Shown piece by piece: positions 17,956-26,050 of a stretch of 64,000 nt of DNA. The notes beneath the pieces are model-generated. The model searched no databases, was not told the origin of the DNA, and worked only from the letters and a program-made list of their open reading frames with translations. The position numbers were made by a program, and so were the translations under genes. How positions within the stretch are numbered: the stretch's first letter is position 1; each line of letters opens with the position of its first letter. Origin of the DNA: Trinickia fusca (GTDB taxonomy: Bacteria; Pseudomonadota; Gammaproteobacteria; Burkholderiales; Burkholderiaceae); NCBI RefSeq assembly GCF_003628145.1, contig NZ_RBZV01000001.1:310001-374000 (forward strand). Direction: 5' to 3'.

Positions 17956-18678
17956 TTAGCGGGTCGGCAGGTAGCGGGACGGGTCGATCGAACTGCCGCC
18001 ATAACGCAGTTCGAAGTGCAGCGCGACGCGGTCGTTGTCGGTATCGCCCATCTCCGCGATTTTCTGCCCCTGGGTCACGCGATCGCCTTCCTTCACCAGC
18101 AGCGCGCGGTTGTGCGCGTAGGCGGTCAGGAAGTCGGCGTTGTGCTTGACGATCAGCAGATTGCCGTAGCCGCGCAAGCCGTTGCCTGCATAGACGATCG
18201 TGCCTGGCGCTGCCGCGACGACGGGCGTGCCCGCCGCGTTGGCGATGTCGATGCCCTTCGAGTTCGCGCCGTTGAACGTGCGCACGACGGTGCCCTGGGT
18301 CGGCCAGATCAACGCGATGCCGGTGGCCGGGGCGCTGGTGGGCGCGGTGCTCGCGGCTGGCGTGCGAGCCGGTGCTTCGCCGGGCGCGGTCGCCGCCGTC
18401 ACGGGGGCGTTGCCGGTGCGTGCCGGGCCGCCTGCAGCCGGCGTGGTCCCGGGCGGCACCACGCGCAGCGTCTGGCCGACTTCGATCGAATCGGGGTTCG
18501 GCAGATTATTCCAGCGCACGATGCTTTGCACCGATTGACGGTGCACACGCGCGATCTTCGTGACCGTGTCGCCTTGCTCGACGCGGTAGTAGCCCGGCGC
18601 GACCGGGGCCGAGCCGCATGCGGCCAGCACGGCCGCGAGCGGCAGGCAAGCGAGCCGCGTAATGGTTTTTCGCAACAT
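17956..18678 (-). CDS. LysM/M23 peptidase-fold lipoprotein (NlpD/EnvC-like amidase activator)
   Basis: 240-residue outer-membrane lipoprotein. The signal ends in the lipobox VLAAC at about residue 20. A LysM domain follows (YYRVEQGDTVTKIARVH to IEVGQTLRVV), then a Pro/Ala-rich linker, then an M23-type domain from IALIWPTQGTVV to the end. The zinc-binding HxxxD and HxH are degenerate: GIDIANAAG replaces HxGID, while LHFELR keeps only one His. It is therefore probably a non-catalytic activator of cell-wall amidases, like NlpD. Start ATG 18678 gives a proper signal peptide; upstream ATGs add a non-signal tail. No rpoS is adjacent, so this is not the surE-nlpD-rpoS locus. Confidence 0.9.
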   Translation of the reverse strand: MLRKTITRLACLPLAAVLAACGSAPVAPGYYRVEQGDTVTKIARVHRQSVQSIVRWNNLPNPDSIEVGQTLRVVPPGTTPAAGGPARTGNAPVTAATAPGEAPARTPAASTAPTSAPATGIALIWPTQGTVVRTFNGANSKGIDIANAAGTPVVAAAPGTIVYAGNGLRGYGNLLIVKHNADFLTAYAHNRALLVKEGDRVTQGQKIAEMGDTDNDRVALHFELRYGGSSIDPSRYLPTR

Positions 18679-18827
18679 TGAACCTCGCTCGAACTTCATG
18701 AAGCTGCGCCGCGCGCGAGCCGCGCGGCGGGTAAAAAAACAGGAGATTTTAACGGGCCGTCGTGCATGGCGCGCAATCGGCGCGCACAGCAATCATGCGC
18801 GGGTCGTGAAGGCCGAGCCTCGCCCAC

Positions 18828-19739
18828 TCAGGCAGCGCCAGCGACGACCTTGATGCGCAACGCGGCCGTTTCGGTGCTGCCCGGTGCAAGCCAGCGCAGG
18901 CCGAAGCCGTTGTGGATCGCATCGGGCAGGCCGAGCCACGGCTCGACGCAGTAGAAGTTCGAGGCCGGCGTTTCGGTCCACGTCGTGATCGCGTACCACG
19001 GCACCGAGCCCGGGCGGTGCAGATCGAGTTCGATGTGCTGGTTCAGCGGCGGACACGACAGGCGGACGGGCTCGCTCGGGATGCTGGTCAGGCAATGAAA
19101 GCGGTCGTGGATCTCGGGGTCATCGAGCGTATAGCGCGGTGCGCCAGACACCGCCGGAGCAATCGAGCCGTCCTCGCGCTGGAGGCGCCGTTCGGTCGGC
19201 GGCAGCTCGAGCGTCGTCTGTGCACGGACGGTGTGCGGCAGCGCGAAGTAGAAGTGATGGCCAGCGTAGTAGGGCAGTGCCTCATCGCCGCGATTGGTGG
19301 TCGTCAGCGCGACCTCGAGGGTATGCGCGTCGACGCAGCGGTAGGCGGCCTCGAAGCTGAACGCGAACGGATATTGCGCGCGGGTCGCGGCGTCGTCGAC
19401 GAGCGTCATGCGCAGGCCCCGGCCGTCGGCGTCGAGCGTCGGCGTGAACGGCAGGTCGCGCGCAAAGCCGTGCGCCGGCAGCGCGCGCACGACGCCCGCG
19501 CCGTCGCGCCACTCGCCGATGCGGCCGTCCACGCGGTGGCGCCCGAGGAACGGGAACAGCAGCGGATTGCCGCCGCGCACGCGAGCGACGTTCGACCAGT
19601 CGGCGTCGTCGGGCCAGTGGATGATCGGCTCGCCGCCGACGCTCCACGACAGCAAGCGGCCGCCGAATTGAGGGGCGACGCGCACGCGGGCGCCGTCGCA
19701 ATGGAGTTCTACGATGTCTTGCTGTTGAAAGCGCGTCAT
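18828..19739 (-). CDS. Aldose 1-epimerase family protein
   Basis: 303-residue galactose-mutarotase-fold protein, cytoplasmic. It contains the family's N-terminal VAPQFGGRLLSWSVGGEPII, GGNPLLFPFLGRHRVDGR, LPAHGFARDLPF (with the active-site His of HGFAR) and YYAGHHFYFALP segments. Members interconvert anomers of free sugars or hexose-6-phosphates; which one is not evident. I chose ATG 19739 because the preceding open frame is arginine-rich and lacks homology. It is not next to sugar catabolic genes. Confidence 0.85.
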   Translation of the reverse strand: MTRFQQQDIVELHCDGARVRVAPQFGGRLLSWSVGGEPIIHWPDDADWSNVARVRGGNPLLFPFLGRHRVDGRIGEWRDGAGVVRALPAHGFARDLPFTPTLDADGRGLRMTLVDDAATRAQYPFAFSFEAAYRCVDAHTLEVALTTTNRGDEALPYYAGHHFYFALPHTVRAQTTLELPPTERRLQREDGSIAPAVSGAPRYTLDDPEIHDRFHCLTSIPSEPVRLSCPPLNQHIELDLHRPGSVPWYAITTWTETPASNFYCVEPWLGLPDAIHNGFGLRWLAPGSTETAALRIKVVAGAA

Positions 19740-19925
19740 GGCGAATCGGGGAAGCGGCGTGTGGCGCCGTGGAACGTAAAGAGGCCATTGTGCCGTGAGT
19801 CGTGTTACGGGCAAACCCTTGGTCGGGAAATCGCGACTGCCGCGCAACGCTTTCACGCACGCATAATGGCCGCTCGTATGCGGCACCCGGCGCCTTGGCG
19901 CGCCGGCGGCGTCTCAGGAGGACCT

Positions 19926-20009
19926 ATGGATCTCGCCATGGCAATGGGAATCGCGCTGTTCGGCATCTTCACCGGCAGTACCGTTCTGTTTTTTCGCATC
20001 GCGCGCTAG
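19926..20009 (+). CDS. 27-residue single-pass membrane miniprotein
   Basis: An 28-codon ORF including the stop: a short polar start (MDLAMAMG), one hydrophobic helix (IALFGIFTGSTVLFF) and a basic end (RIAR), the topology of a small inner-membrane protein. The ribosome-binding site AGGAGG lies 6 nt upstream of ATG 19926, among the best in this window. Two perfect hairpins start 10 nt after the stop. No family is recognised, and conservation in relatives is needed to prove it. Confidence 0.55.
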   Translation: MDLAMAMGIALFGIFTGSTVLFFRIAR

Positions 20010-20380
20010 CGTCACGCACGTCGCACACCGGTGCGACGGCCCGGGGACCGCACCTGCGGTCGTCCGCCCCCTCAGTTCGATGGCAAACGTTTGACGCCGG
20101 CATTCGGCTCCCCTCTTTCTCACTCGCCAGCAGCGCATAAGCGCCCAAGCTCGAGCGGAACCCACCTGTATGCACGACGGTGTTGCGTTTAGCACGAACG
20201 CGAGGCCACCCGCCCATTGCTTTCCGAGCGATCTTGATCTGGGTCAAGGTGGCGCCCTGTGGTTTTTCGATAAGGTACGCATCGACGTCTGATCGATCGT
20301 GACCGCACCCACCCGTCGCGCGCCACGATCGCATTGCGTTCGATTCCCTTATCGCTGCCTTTCGCGGCGGCCTTTAGAAC
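20010..20380. other. Intergenic region: tandem hairpins and the aerotaxis-receptor promoter
   Basis: 371 bp with no gene. It contains two adjacent hairpins (20020-20037: 7-bp stem, 4-nt loop; 20046-20061: 7-bp stem, 2-nt loop) just after the miniprotein gene, and an FNR-type box with a spaced -10 element before the receptor gene. Confidence 0.6.
20234..20273 (+). promoter_or_regulatory. FNR/ANR-type box and class II promoter
   Basis: TTGAT-CTGG-GTCAA (20234-20247) differs by one base from the FNR consensus and matches the common ANR form. A CGATAA -10-like hexamer is at 20268-20273. Taking the start of transcription near 20282 puts the box centre at about -41.5, the standard class II activator position. 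The downstream gene is a PAS-type aerotaxis receptor. Confidence 0.65.
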
Positions 20381-22036
20381 ATGCGCGAGAACTTGGCTAC
20401 AGCCGGCGAAGAGTCTGTCCTGTCGGAGCAGGACGTCATCATCACGCGGACCGACGTATCGGGCCGCATCTTGTACGCCAACGAGGCGTTCCTCAAAACC
20501 AGCGGCTTTACGCGTGATGAAGTCATCGGCCAGCCGCAGAACATCGTGCGTCATCCCGACATGCCCAAGGACGTGTTTCGCGACCTGTGGGCGACGATCG
20601 GCCGTAACCGGCCCTGGACCGGCATCGTCAAGAACCGCTGCAAGGACGGCCGTTTCTATTGGGTCATCGCGAACGTCACGCCCGTGTTCGAAGGCGGGCG
20701 CAAGGTCGGCTACATGTCGGTGCGCACGAAGCCTTCGCGCGAGCAGATCGCTCAAGCCACGCGCCTTTACGATGCGCTGCGCGAGCCGGCCAGCGCACGC
20801 GTGCGTCTGGTGGGCGGCGAGGTCTTGCGCAACGGCATGCCGGGCCTGCTCGACCGCGCGCTGGGCCTGCCCGTCGCGCTGCGGCTGTGGGGCGTCATCG
20901 CGCTGCTGATGCTGCTGTTCCTGCTGCAAGCGCTCGGCGCGCAGGCGGTGTGGCCGGGCCTGCCGCCGTCGGCGCAGGGCTGGCTCATCGGCGCGCTCGG
21001 CATCGCCTGCTCAGCCGGTATGGGCCTCTATCTCATGCGTGCGGTACTGGAGCCGCTCAAGGCGCTCAACCGCAGTGCGCTCAACGTGCTGTGCGGTCAT
21101 ATTCAGGAAGCTTTTCCCGAGCAGGGCGACGCGCAGGCGCGACGGCTCGGCCGCATGCTCAATCAGATGAACGCGAAGCTCGTGGGCATCCTCATCGACG
21201 CGAAGCTCTCGATCGACGTGATTGAGCGTGCGACGCAGGAGTTCGCCAACGGGACGGCCGATCTCGCCAATCGCACCGACGAACAGGCCAGCGCGATCGA
21301 GCAGACGACGGCCAGCCTGGCCGAGATCACCGAGACGGCCGAGCACAACGCGCTCGGCGCGGAGCAAGCCAACGCGACCGGGATCGAAACGGCCAAATCG
21401 GCCGAGATGGCCGCACGCGAGGTGCAGCGCACGGTCGAGGTGATGGCGCGCGTGCGCGACCACGCGAGCAAGATCGCCGAGATCACGACGCTGATCGATG
21501 GCATCGCTTTCCAGACCAACATCCTGGCGCTCAATGCGGCCGTCGAGGCGGCGCGCGCGGGCGAGCAGGGCCGGGGGTTCGCGGTGGTGGCCGGCGAGGT
21601 GCGCAGCCTTGCGCAGCGCAGTGCGGCGGCGGCCAAGGAGATCAAGGCGCTCGTCGATGCATCGCTCGATACGGTCGGGGTGGCGGCGCAGGCCGCGAGC
21701 AGCGCTGGCGAAACGATGAGCACGGTCGATCGTTTCGTCACGCGGCTCACCGATACGCTCGCCGATATCGCGCGTGCCAGCCGCGGCCAGAGCGCGCAGA
21801 TCGCGCAGATCAACGACGCGGTGGGGCAGGTGGCCGAGCTTACGCAGCGCAACGCGGCGCTTGTCGAGCAATCGGCGGCCGCGTCGATGGGATTGCGTCA
21901 GCAGACGCAGTCGCTCGAATCGGCCGTCAGCGTGTTTCATCTGCTCGGCGCGTCGCAGCAGGCGCCGGTGGGGCGCGCACGGGCCGTCGCAGAGCATGAA
22001 GCGTCCATGCCTGTGCCGGAGGCGGTACACGGCTGA
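20381..22036 (+). CDS. Aerotaxis receptor Aer-like chemoreceptor (PAS-MCP)
   Basis: 551-residue chemoreceptor. Residues ~20-120 form a PAS domain that in Aer binds FAD and senses redox state ([20 protein letters not shown], then [20 protein letters not shown] and [15 protein letters not shown]). Residues ~165-220 hold two adjacent membrane segments with almost no periplasmic loop. The C-terminal signalling domain has the [20 protein letters not shown] tip. This order, PAS then membrane hairpin then MCP, is that of Aer rather than Tar/Tsr. The FNR-type box upstream suggests induction when oxygen is low. It is followed by a repeat element and a terminator. Confidence 0.92.
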   Translation: MRENLATAGEESVLSEQDVIITRTDVSGRILYANEAFLKTSGFTRDEVIGQPQNIVRHPDMPKDVFRDLWATIGRNRPWTGIVKNRCKDGRFYWVIANVTPVFEGGRKVGYMSVRTKPSREQIAQATRLYDALREPASARVRLVGGEVLRNGMPGLLDRALGLPVALRLWGVIALLMLLFLLQALGAQAVWPGLPPSAQGWLIGALGIACSAGMGLYLMRAVLEPLKALNRSALNVLCGHIQEAFPEQGDAQARRLGRMLNQMNAKLVGILIDAKLSIDVIERATQEFANGTADLANRTDEQASAIEQTTASLAEITETAEHNALGAEQANATGIETAKSAEMAAREVQRTVEVMARVRDHASKIAEITTLIDGIAFQTNILALNAAVEAARAGEQGRGFAVVAGEVRSLAQRSAAAAKEIKALVDASLDTVGVAAQAASSAGETMSTVDRFVTRLTDTLADIARASRGQSAQIAQINDAVGQVAELTQRNAALVEQSAAASMGLRQQTQSLESAVSVFHLLGASQQAPVGRARAVAEHEASMPVPEAVHG

Positions 22037-22083
22037 ATGCGATTTTTAGAGGGCACGGCCACGGCGGTGGCCGGACAGCTTTG

Positions 22084-22206
22084 CATGGGACCAGAGTAAG
22101 TGATGAAGCGCTAACTCTGGTCGACCGCTGAGGGGTAGGAGTAAGTGCTCTGCATGGGGCAGGGGTAAGTGCTGAAGCGCTAACTCCTACCAACCACAGC
22201 ATGGGA
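22084..22206. repeat. REP/BIME-like intergenic repeat element
   Basis: Two related units. The motif GTAAGTGMTGAAGCGCTAAC occurs at 22096 and 22165, and GCATGGG at 22084, 22152 and 22199. Unit one is framed by ACCAGAGT/ACTCTGGT (22090-22097, 22114-22121); unit two by GGTAGGAGT/ACTCCTACC (22134-22142, 22183-22191). The flanking arms differ between units but remain self-complementary, showing compensatory change. Confidence 0.6.
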
Positions 22207-22231
22207 TGCAACGAGGCAACGCTGGGACTTG

Positions 22232-22262
22232 GGGACACGCGAGAGGCGTGTCCCATTTTTTT
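22232..22262 (+). terminator. Intrinsic terminator for the aerotaxis receptor transcript
   Basis: A perfect 9-bp stem GGGACACGC/GCGTGTCCC with a 5-nt loop, followed by A and seven T residues. Confidence 0.85.
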
Positions 22263-22445
22263 ATCGACCTCGGGTTGGCAGGTTAAGCGGTCTTTGCCAG
22301 CGACTCGCGGATGGCCTGTCATCTTTGACAGTACCCGCCCGCGGACTGCGCGAGTAGCGTTGGCTGGGGTTCCCGACGCACCGCGCAGGCACGTGATCGG
22401 GCGTGCTTTGCGACATTGCTTTGTTACAAGGCAGAGGAGGCCATC

Positions 22446-22853
22446 ATGGCGGTCGATCGCAAGAAGCTGAAACCTTTCTCGCTCCAGCTCAAGTCCGAGC
22501 AGGCCGCGACGAGCAGTCTCGAGGGCACGTGGACCAACGAACTGGGCTCGACGATGTTGATCACGCAAACAAGTGGTTCGACGTTCGGGGGGACCTACAA
22601 GAGCGCGGTCAGCAGCGGCGGGCAATCGGTGAAGGGCACGCTGGCCGGCACGATTGCCGGTGACGCACTCGCGTTCACCGTCAACTGGCAGCCGACATAC
22701 AGCTCGGTGACGAGCTGGAACGGTCTGCTGCTCAGCGATCCGCAAGGCGATCTCTATATCTACAGCCTCTGGAATATGTCGAGCACGCCGCAGGACCCAT
22801 CGAACTTCTGGGAGTCGATCCTCGCTGGCGCGGATTTGTTCGAACAAAGCTAA
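22446..22853 (+). CDS. Avidin/streptavidin family biotin-binding protein
   Basis: 135-residue avidin-fold protein. All key streptavidin biotin contacts are present in order: N31, S35, Y51, S53, W81, S87, T89, W91, W109, W122 and D130 (streptavidin N23, S27, Y43, S45, W79, S88, T90, W92, W108, W120, D128). W122 is the residue that streptavidin donates across subunits, so a tetramer or equivalent dimer is expected. There is no Cys. The N-terminus (MAVDRKKLKP) is basic and not a signal peptide, unlike secreted streptavidin and burkavidin, suggesting a cytoplasmic location or another export route. GAGGAGG lies 5 nt upstream of ATG 22446. It stands alone; no biotin genes are nearby. Confidence 0.93.
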   Translation: MAVDRKKLKPFSLQLKSEQAATSSLEGTWTNELGSTMLITQTSGSTFGGTYKSAVSSGGQSVKGTLAGTIAGDALAFTVNWQPTYSSVTSWNGLLLSDPQGDLYIYSLWNMSSTPQDPSNFWESILAGADLFEQS

Positions 22854-23284
22854 GCCTTGCTGCGGCGACAAGCCCGGCTCACGATCGAGTGCCCGGCTTG
22901 TCGCCGCGCTGCATGCCGTGACGACTTCGTCGTCGCCTTGGCTTTTTCATTGCGACTGAACCCCGCAGTTGCCTCCGCGACCCCGATGTCTGCCGTCTCC
23001 TCCGCCCAGGACCCGTTCGGGCTCCGTTGTATCCCATCCCTTAGCCGCCGCTGATGTTGCCGCCCAGGACGTGTAGGTTCTGCGGGCTTTGCCGTATCGT
23101 CTTGCGTCTTGTCCTGTGATATCGGGGCAGGTGGAGCAGTCGGCGGACGGCGCGCATGATGCACGGCAACATGATGCGGCACGTTTTATGCGCGCCGGAC
23201 AATGCGACGACGCACAAGGACCGCCGCCAAGGTCCAACGATACGTGGCGCCATCGGTAGGAGATGATCAGGAGGGCAAACGAAT
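22854..23284. other. Intergenic region after the avidin gene
   Basis: 431 bp without a supportable gene. A strong hairpin (22862-22874 with 22895-22907) begins 9 bp after the avidin stop codon. AGGAGG at about 23269-23274 belongs to the following PAP2 gene. Short overlapping frames on the minus strand look like noise. Confidence 0.55.
22862..22907. terminator. Hairpin after the avidin gene
   Basis: A perfect 13-bp inverted repeat (GCGGCGACAAGCC with GGCTTGTCGCCGC) with a 20-nt loop, directly after the avidin stop. There is no T-run, so it may be a Rho-linked or stabilising 3' structure. Confidence 0.5.
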
Positions 23285-24010
23285 ATGCACGCGTTCGACA
23301 CGCGTCTGATCGCGCTGATCACCGGCATGGGGCAGCATTCACCTGCTTTTACGCATGCCGTCGAGATGATCACGAACCTGTACGTTTGCAAGGGTCTCGT
23401 GCTGATGGCGCTGCTGTGGTGGGTCTGGTTCCGCCACGAGCGCGCGGATGCGCGCTCGAGTGAGGCCGTGCGGCACCGCGAGCGTGAGATCGTCGTCGTG
23501 GCGATCGCCAGCGGCCTGATCGCGCTGGCCGCGGGGCGTCTGCTGGCTCACTACATGCCGTTCCGGCTGCGGCCGATCTACGAGCCGCAACTGCAGTCAC
23601 TGTATCCGGTGGCCAGCATTCACGAGCTGCTGCCACGCACCTGGAGCGCGTTTCCAAGCGATCACGCGATGCTCTGGTCTGCGATTGCAACCGGCATCTT
23701 TCTCGCGTCGCGGCCGGTCGGTCTTTACGCATGGCTGCACACGCTGTTGCTGATCGGCTTGCCGCGCATCTATCTGGGCCTGCACTATCCGAGCGACGTC
23801 CTGGCTGGCTGCGTGCTCGGCTTTGGCATCGCCTGCATGCTGAACGCGCAGCCCGTTCGTACACGTTTGGCCGCGCCGTTCCTTGCATTCGCGGAGCGCT
23901 ATCCGGGCACGTTCTTCGCCGCCGCGTTCGCGCTGAGTTTCGAGCTCACGACGCAATTCGACGAGCTGCGCCTTCTTGCGCATGGTGTAACGCACATGAT
24001 CTCAATCTAA
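23285..24010 (+). CDS. PAP2 superfamily membrane phosphatase
   Basis: 241-residue integral membrane protein with about six helices. The three phosphatase motifs are readable: a partial first motif (PFRLRP), PSDHA (canonical PSGH, here with Asp for Gly) and RIYLGLHYPSDVLAG (canonical SRxxxxxHxxxD, with Arg, His and Asp kept). Members remove phosphate from undecaprenyl pyrophosphate, phosphatidic acid or phosphatidylglycerophosphate, with the active site facing the periplasm. A strong AGGAGG precedes ATG 23285. The lipid substrate is not evident. Confidence 0.87.
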   Translation: MHAFDTRLIALITGMGQHSPAFTHAVEMITNLYVCKGLVLMALLWWVWFRHERADARSSEAVRHREREIVVVAIASGLIALAAGRLLAHYMPFRLRPIYEPQLQSLYPVASIHELLPRTWSAFPSDHAMLWSAIATGIFLASRPVGLYAWLHTLLLIGLPRIYLGLHYPSDVLAGCVLGFGIACMLNAQPVRTRLAAPFLAFAERYPGTFFAAAFALSFELTTQFDELRLLAHGVTHMISI

Positions 24011-24032
24011 GGGGGACTGCCGTTACCGTCGC

Positions 24033-25094
24033 TCAGTTCGAGCGCAGCGGCGCACCAGCCATGCCCTTGAGCGTCTCCGACGGTCGCACACCGAACAGGC
24101 GCCGATAGTCCGCCGCGAACTGGCTCAGATGCCAGAAGCCCCAGCTTGCCGCGATTTCCTGGACCGAGTGCGTCGCACGCGGATCAAGCGTCCCGCGCGC
24201 CGCGTTGGCAAGATCGCGGCGCGCACCGTTCAGACGCAGCGTGCGCAGATAAGCAGCCGGCGTCATGCCCAGCACATCCTGAAAGCAGTATTGAAGCGTG
24301 CGCCGGCTCACGTGCAGCTGTTCGCACAGCTCCGGCACGTTGATCGCGCGCTCGCGATGGGCGATCGCGTACTCGCGCGCGTGCGCGACGATCGCCTGGC
24401 GCCTTTGATGTGTGCTGGCTGCAAGCGGCTCGGGCTGGCGTGGCTCGATCAACGCGACGAGCGTCTCGAGCACCGATGCTTGCAGATGCTCGAGCGCGCA
24501 GCCCGTCAGCGACAATGCGCCGCGCGTGCTTTCTTCGAGCACGGCGCGCAGCCACGCGCACAACTGCACCTTGTGCGGCTCGTCGATATGCACGAGCTCG
24601 GTGCGCGGCGCACGGTCGACCAGGCCCAGATGCGCGAGTGCAGCCGCATGTCGGCGCAGTCGTTCGCCGCCGATCACGATCCCGAAAAATTCGTAGTCGG
24701 CCGGCGTCGTCAACTCGAACTCGATGCCGCCGGGCCGGAACGCCAGCGCCTCGCCGTCGATCGCATGGCCGTCGATGCGTCCCATGCCGTCGCGGAGAAT
24801 CGGGATGCCGAACCAGTAGGCATCCGAATCGATCTCGCAGGTTTGTCGCAACGCGTGGCTCGTCACTTCGCGAAACACCGTCAAGTCGTCGAGAAAGCAC
24901 TCCGTCAACGTGCCCGTGAAGCGGCCCGGGCTCAGCTGATCGTAGGTCTGGCGCCAGCCATGCAAGTTGCGCGCTTGTTCGTCGGCGTCATGAGCCACCG
25001 ACGTGTGCACACGCGCGCAGGCGGTGACGCGTGCAGGCGGACGCGGTGCCGTGACGTGGACGGGCGCATCAAGGCAGGAGAGGTCGATCGTCAT
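24033..25094 (-). CDS. AraC family regulator, EutR-like
   Basis: 353-residue regulator with an N-terminal sensory region (~1-240) and a C-terminal double HTH of AraC type (INVPELCEQLHVSRRTLQYC, then VQEIAASWGFWHLSQFAADY). Its position directly after eutB and eutC on the same strand, and its length close to EutR (~350), support a role as ethanolamine/AdoCbl-responsive activator of this operon. Start ATG 25094 is chosen because the preceding frame runs through the intergenic space. It is 155 bp after eutC, so it may also have its own promoter. Confidence 0.85.
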   Translation of the reverse strand: MTIDLSCLDAPVHVTAPRPPARVTACARVHTSVAHDADEQARNLHGWRQTYDQLSPGRFTGTLTECFLDDLTVFREVTSHALRQTCEIDSDAYWFGIPILRDGMGRIDGHAIDGEALAFRPGGIEFELTTPADYEFFGIVIGGERLRRHAAALAHLGLVDRAPRTELVHIDEPHKVQLCAWLRAVLEESTRGALSLTGCALEHLQASVLETLVALIEPRQPEPLAASTHQRRQAIVAHAREYAIAHRERAINVPELCEQLHVSRRTLQYCFQDVLGMTPAAYLRTLRLNGARRDLANAARGTLDPRATHSVQEIAASWGFWHLSQFAADYRRLFGVRPSETLKGMAGAPLRSN

Positions 25095-25249
25095 GGCGGG
25101 AATCAGCACGAAAGTCGCGCACGCGCGAAGTGGGTCGGGAACGGCGCTCGACGCGACGCAACCTGACCCGATGCGTGCGACGTCGCGCGAAACACATCCA
25201 GCATGCAATTACCGTGCCCGACGCATCGCCTCGCGTCGGGGGGCGACGC

Positions 25250-26050
25250 TCATCTGTGCTTTGCCTCCGGCACCTGCGCGCCGAGCGATTGAGGCGCGGG
25301 CGCGGCCGCCAGCACCGTATCGCTGTCGTCCTTCAGTGCCACGCCGGTCAAGCGAAGTCGGCGCGCGCGCGTGAGCAGGTAGTGGAGCTTGTGCGCGGCA
25401 GCTTCATAGCCGAGTCCTTCAGGGCGGACGTTCGAGATGCAATTGCGCTCGGCGTCGCTGCGCCCGATCTTCGGCGCGTAGGTGACATAGATGCCGAGAC
25501 TGTCGGGCGAACTGAGCCCGGGCCGCTCGCCGATCAGCATGACGACCAATTGCGCGCGCAGCACCTGGCCGATCTCGTCGCCGAGCGCTACGCGCGACTG
25601 CTGCGCGACCACGACGGGCCCGATGCGCCAGTCGGCGAGCTTCGCTCGCACTTCGAGCAGCAGCGGCAGCGCTTGTTTGGAAGCAGCCGAGGCCGACAAG
25701 CCGTCGGCCACGACGAACACCACGTCGGGCTCGCCTGGTGCGGCCCGGGCCAGCTCGGCGCGGCTCGCATCCGACAGCCGACGCCCGAGGTCGGGCCGCC
25801 GCAGGTAGTGCTCACGGTCGGGCGCGGCACTATGGGCATCGAGCGTGGCGAAGCCGTGCGCATGCAACTGCTCGTGCAGCTTCGCACTGTCGAGTGGCTG
25901 ATGCACGGCGTCGCGGGCCTGCGCATGCGACAGGTTGAACGCGAGCAGCGGCGCGGTGGGCAAGCCGTTGCCGGTGCGGCCGAGCGCGATGCGTGCCTGA
26001 GTGAAGCGCCGCAGCGCCTGCCACGGATCGGGTTCGAGTGGCTCGCTCAT
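25250..26050 (-). CDS. eutC: Ethanolamine ammonia-lyase small (light) subunit
   Basis: 266-residue EutC. With EutB it forms the adenosylcobalamin enzyme that converts ethanolamine to acetaldehyde and ammonia. Diagnostic segments are RIALGRTGNGLPTAPLLAFN near the start, VFVVADGLSASAA, GERPGLSSPDSLGIYVTYAP and ERNCISNVRPEGLGY. ATG 26050 overlaps the eutB stop codon in an ATGA, so translation is coupled. No N-terminal microcompartment-targeting helix is evident and no shell genes are present in the window. Confidence 0.95.
   Translation of the reverse strand: MSEPLEPDPWQALRRFTQARIALGRTGNGLPTAPLLAFNLSHAQARDAVHQPLDSAKLHEQLHAHGFATLDAHSAAPDREHYLRRPDLGRRLSDASRAELARAAPGEPDVVFVVADGLSASAASKQALPLLLEVRAKLADWRIGPVVVAQQSRVALGDEIGQVLRAQLVVMLIGERPGLSSPDSLGIYVTYAPKIGRSDAERNCISNVRPEGLGYEAAAHKLHYLLTRARRLRLTGVALKDDSDTVLAAAPAPQSLGAQVPEAKHR

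Larger units (their letters stand above)
22037..22445. other. Intergenic region with repeat element and terminator
   Basis: 409 bp without a gene, holding the palindromic repeat element at 22084-22206, an intrinsic terminator at 22232-22262, and then 180 bp that should contain the avidin promoter, in which I see no clear hexamers. Confidence 0.6.

Noticed and set aside
17956-18678. nlpD of the surE-nlpD-rpoS locus
   Set aside because: Neighbours are an aldose epimerase and an acyl-CoA synthetase, not surE/pcm/rpoS, and the M23 zinc ligands are degenerate; treated as an NlpD/EnvC-like paralogue.
20244-20274. Sigma-28 promoter before the aerotaxis receptor gene
   Set aside because: TCAA and CGATAA are separated by 20 bp rather than 17; the FNR box explains the same sequence better.
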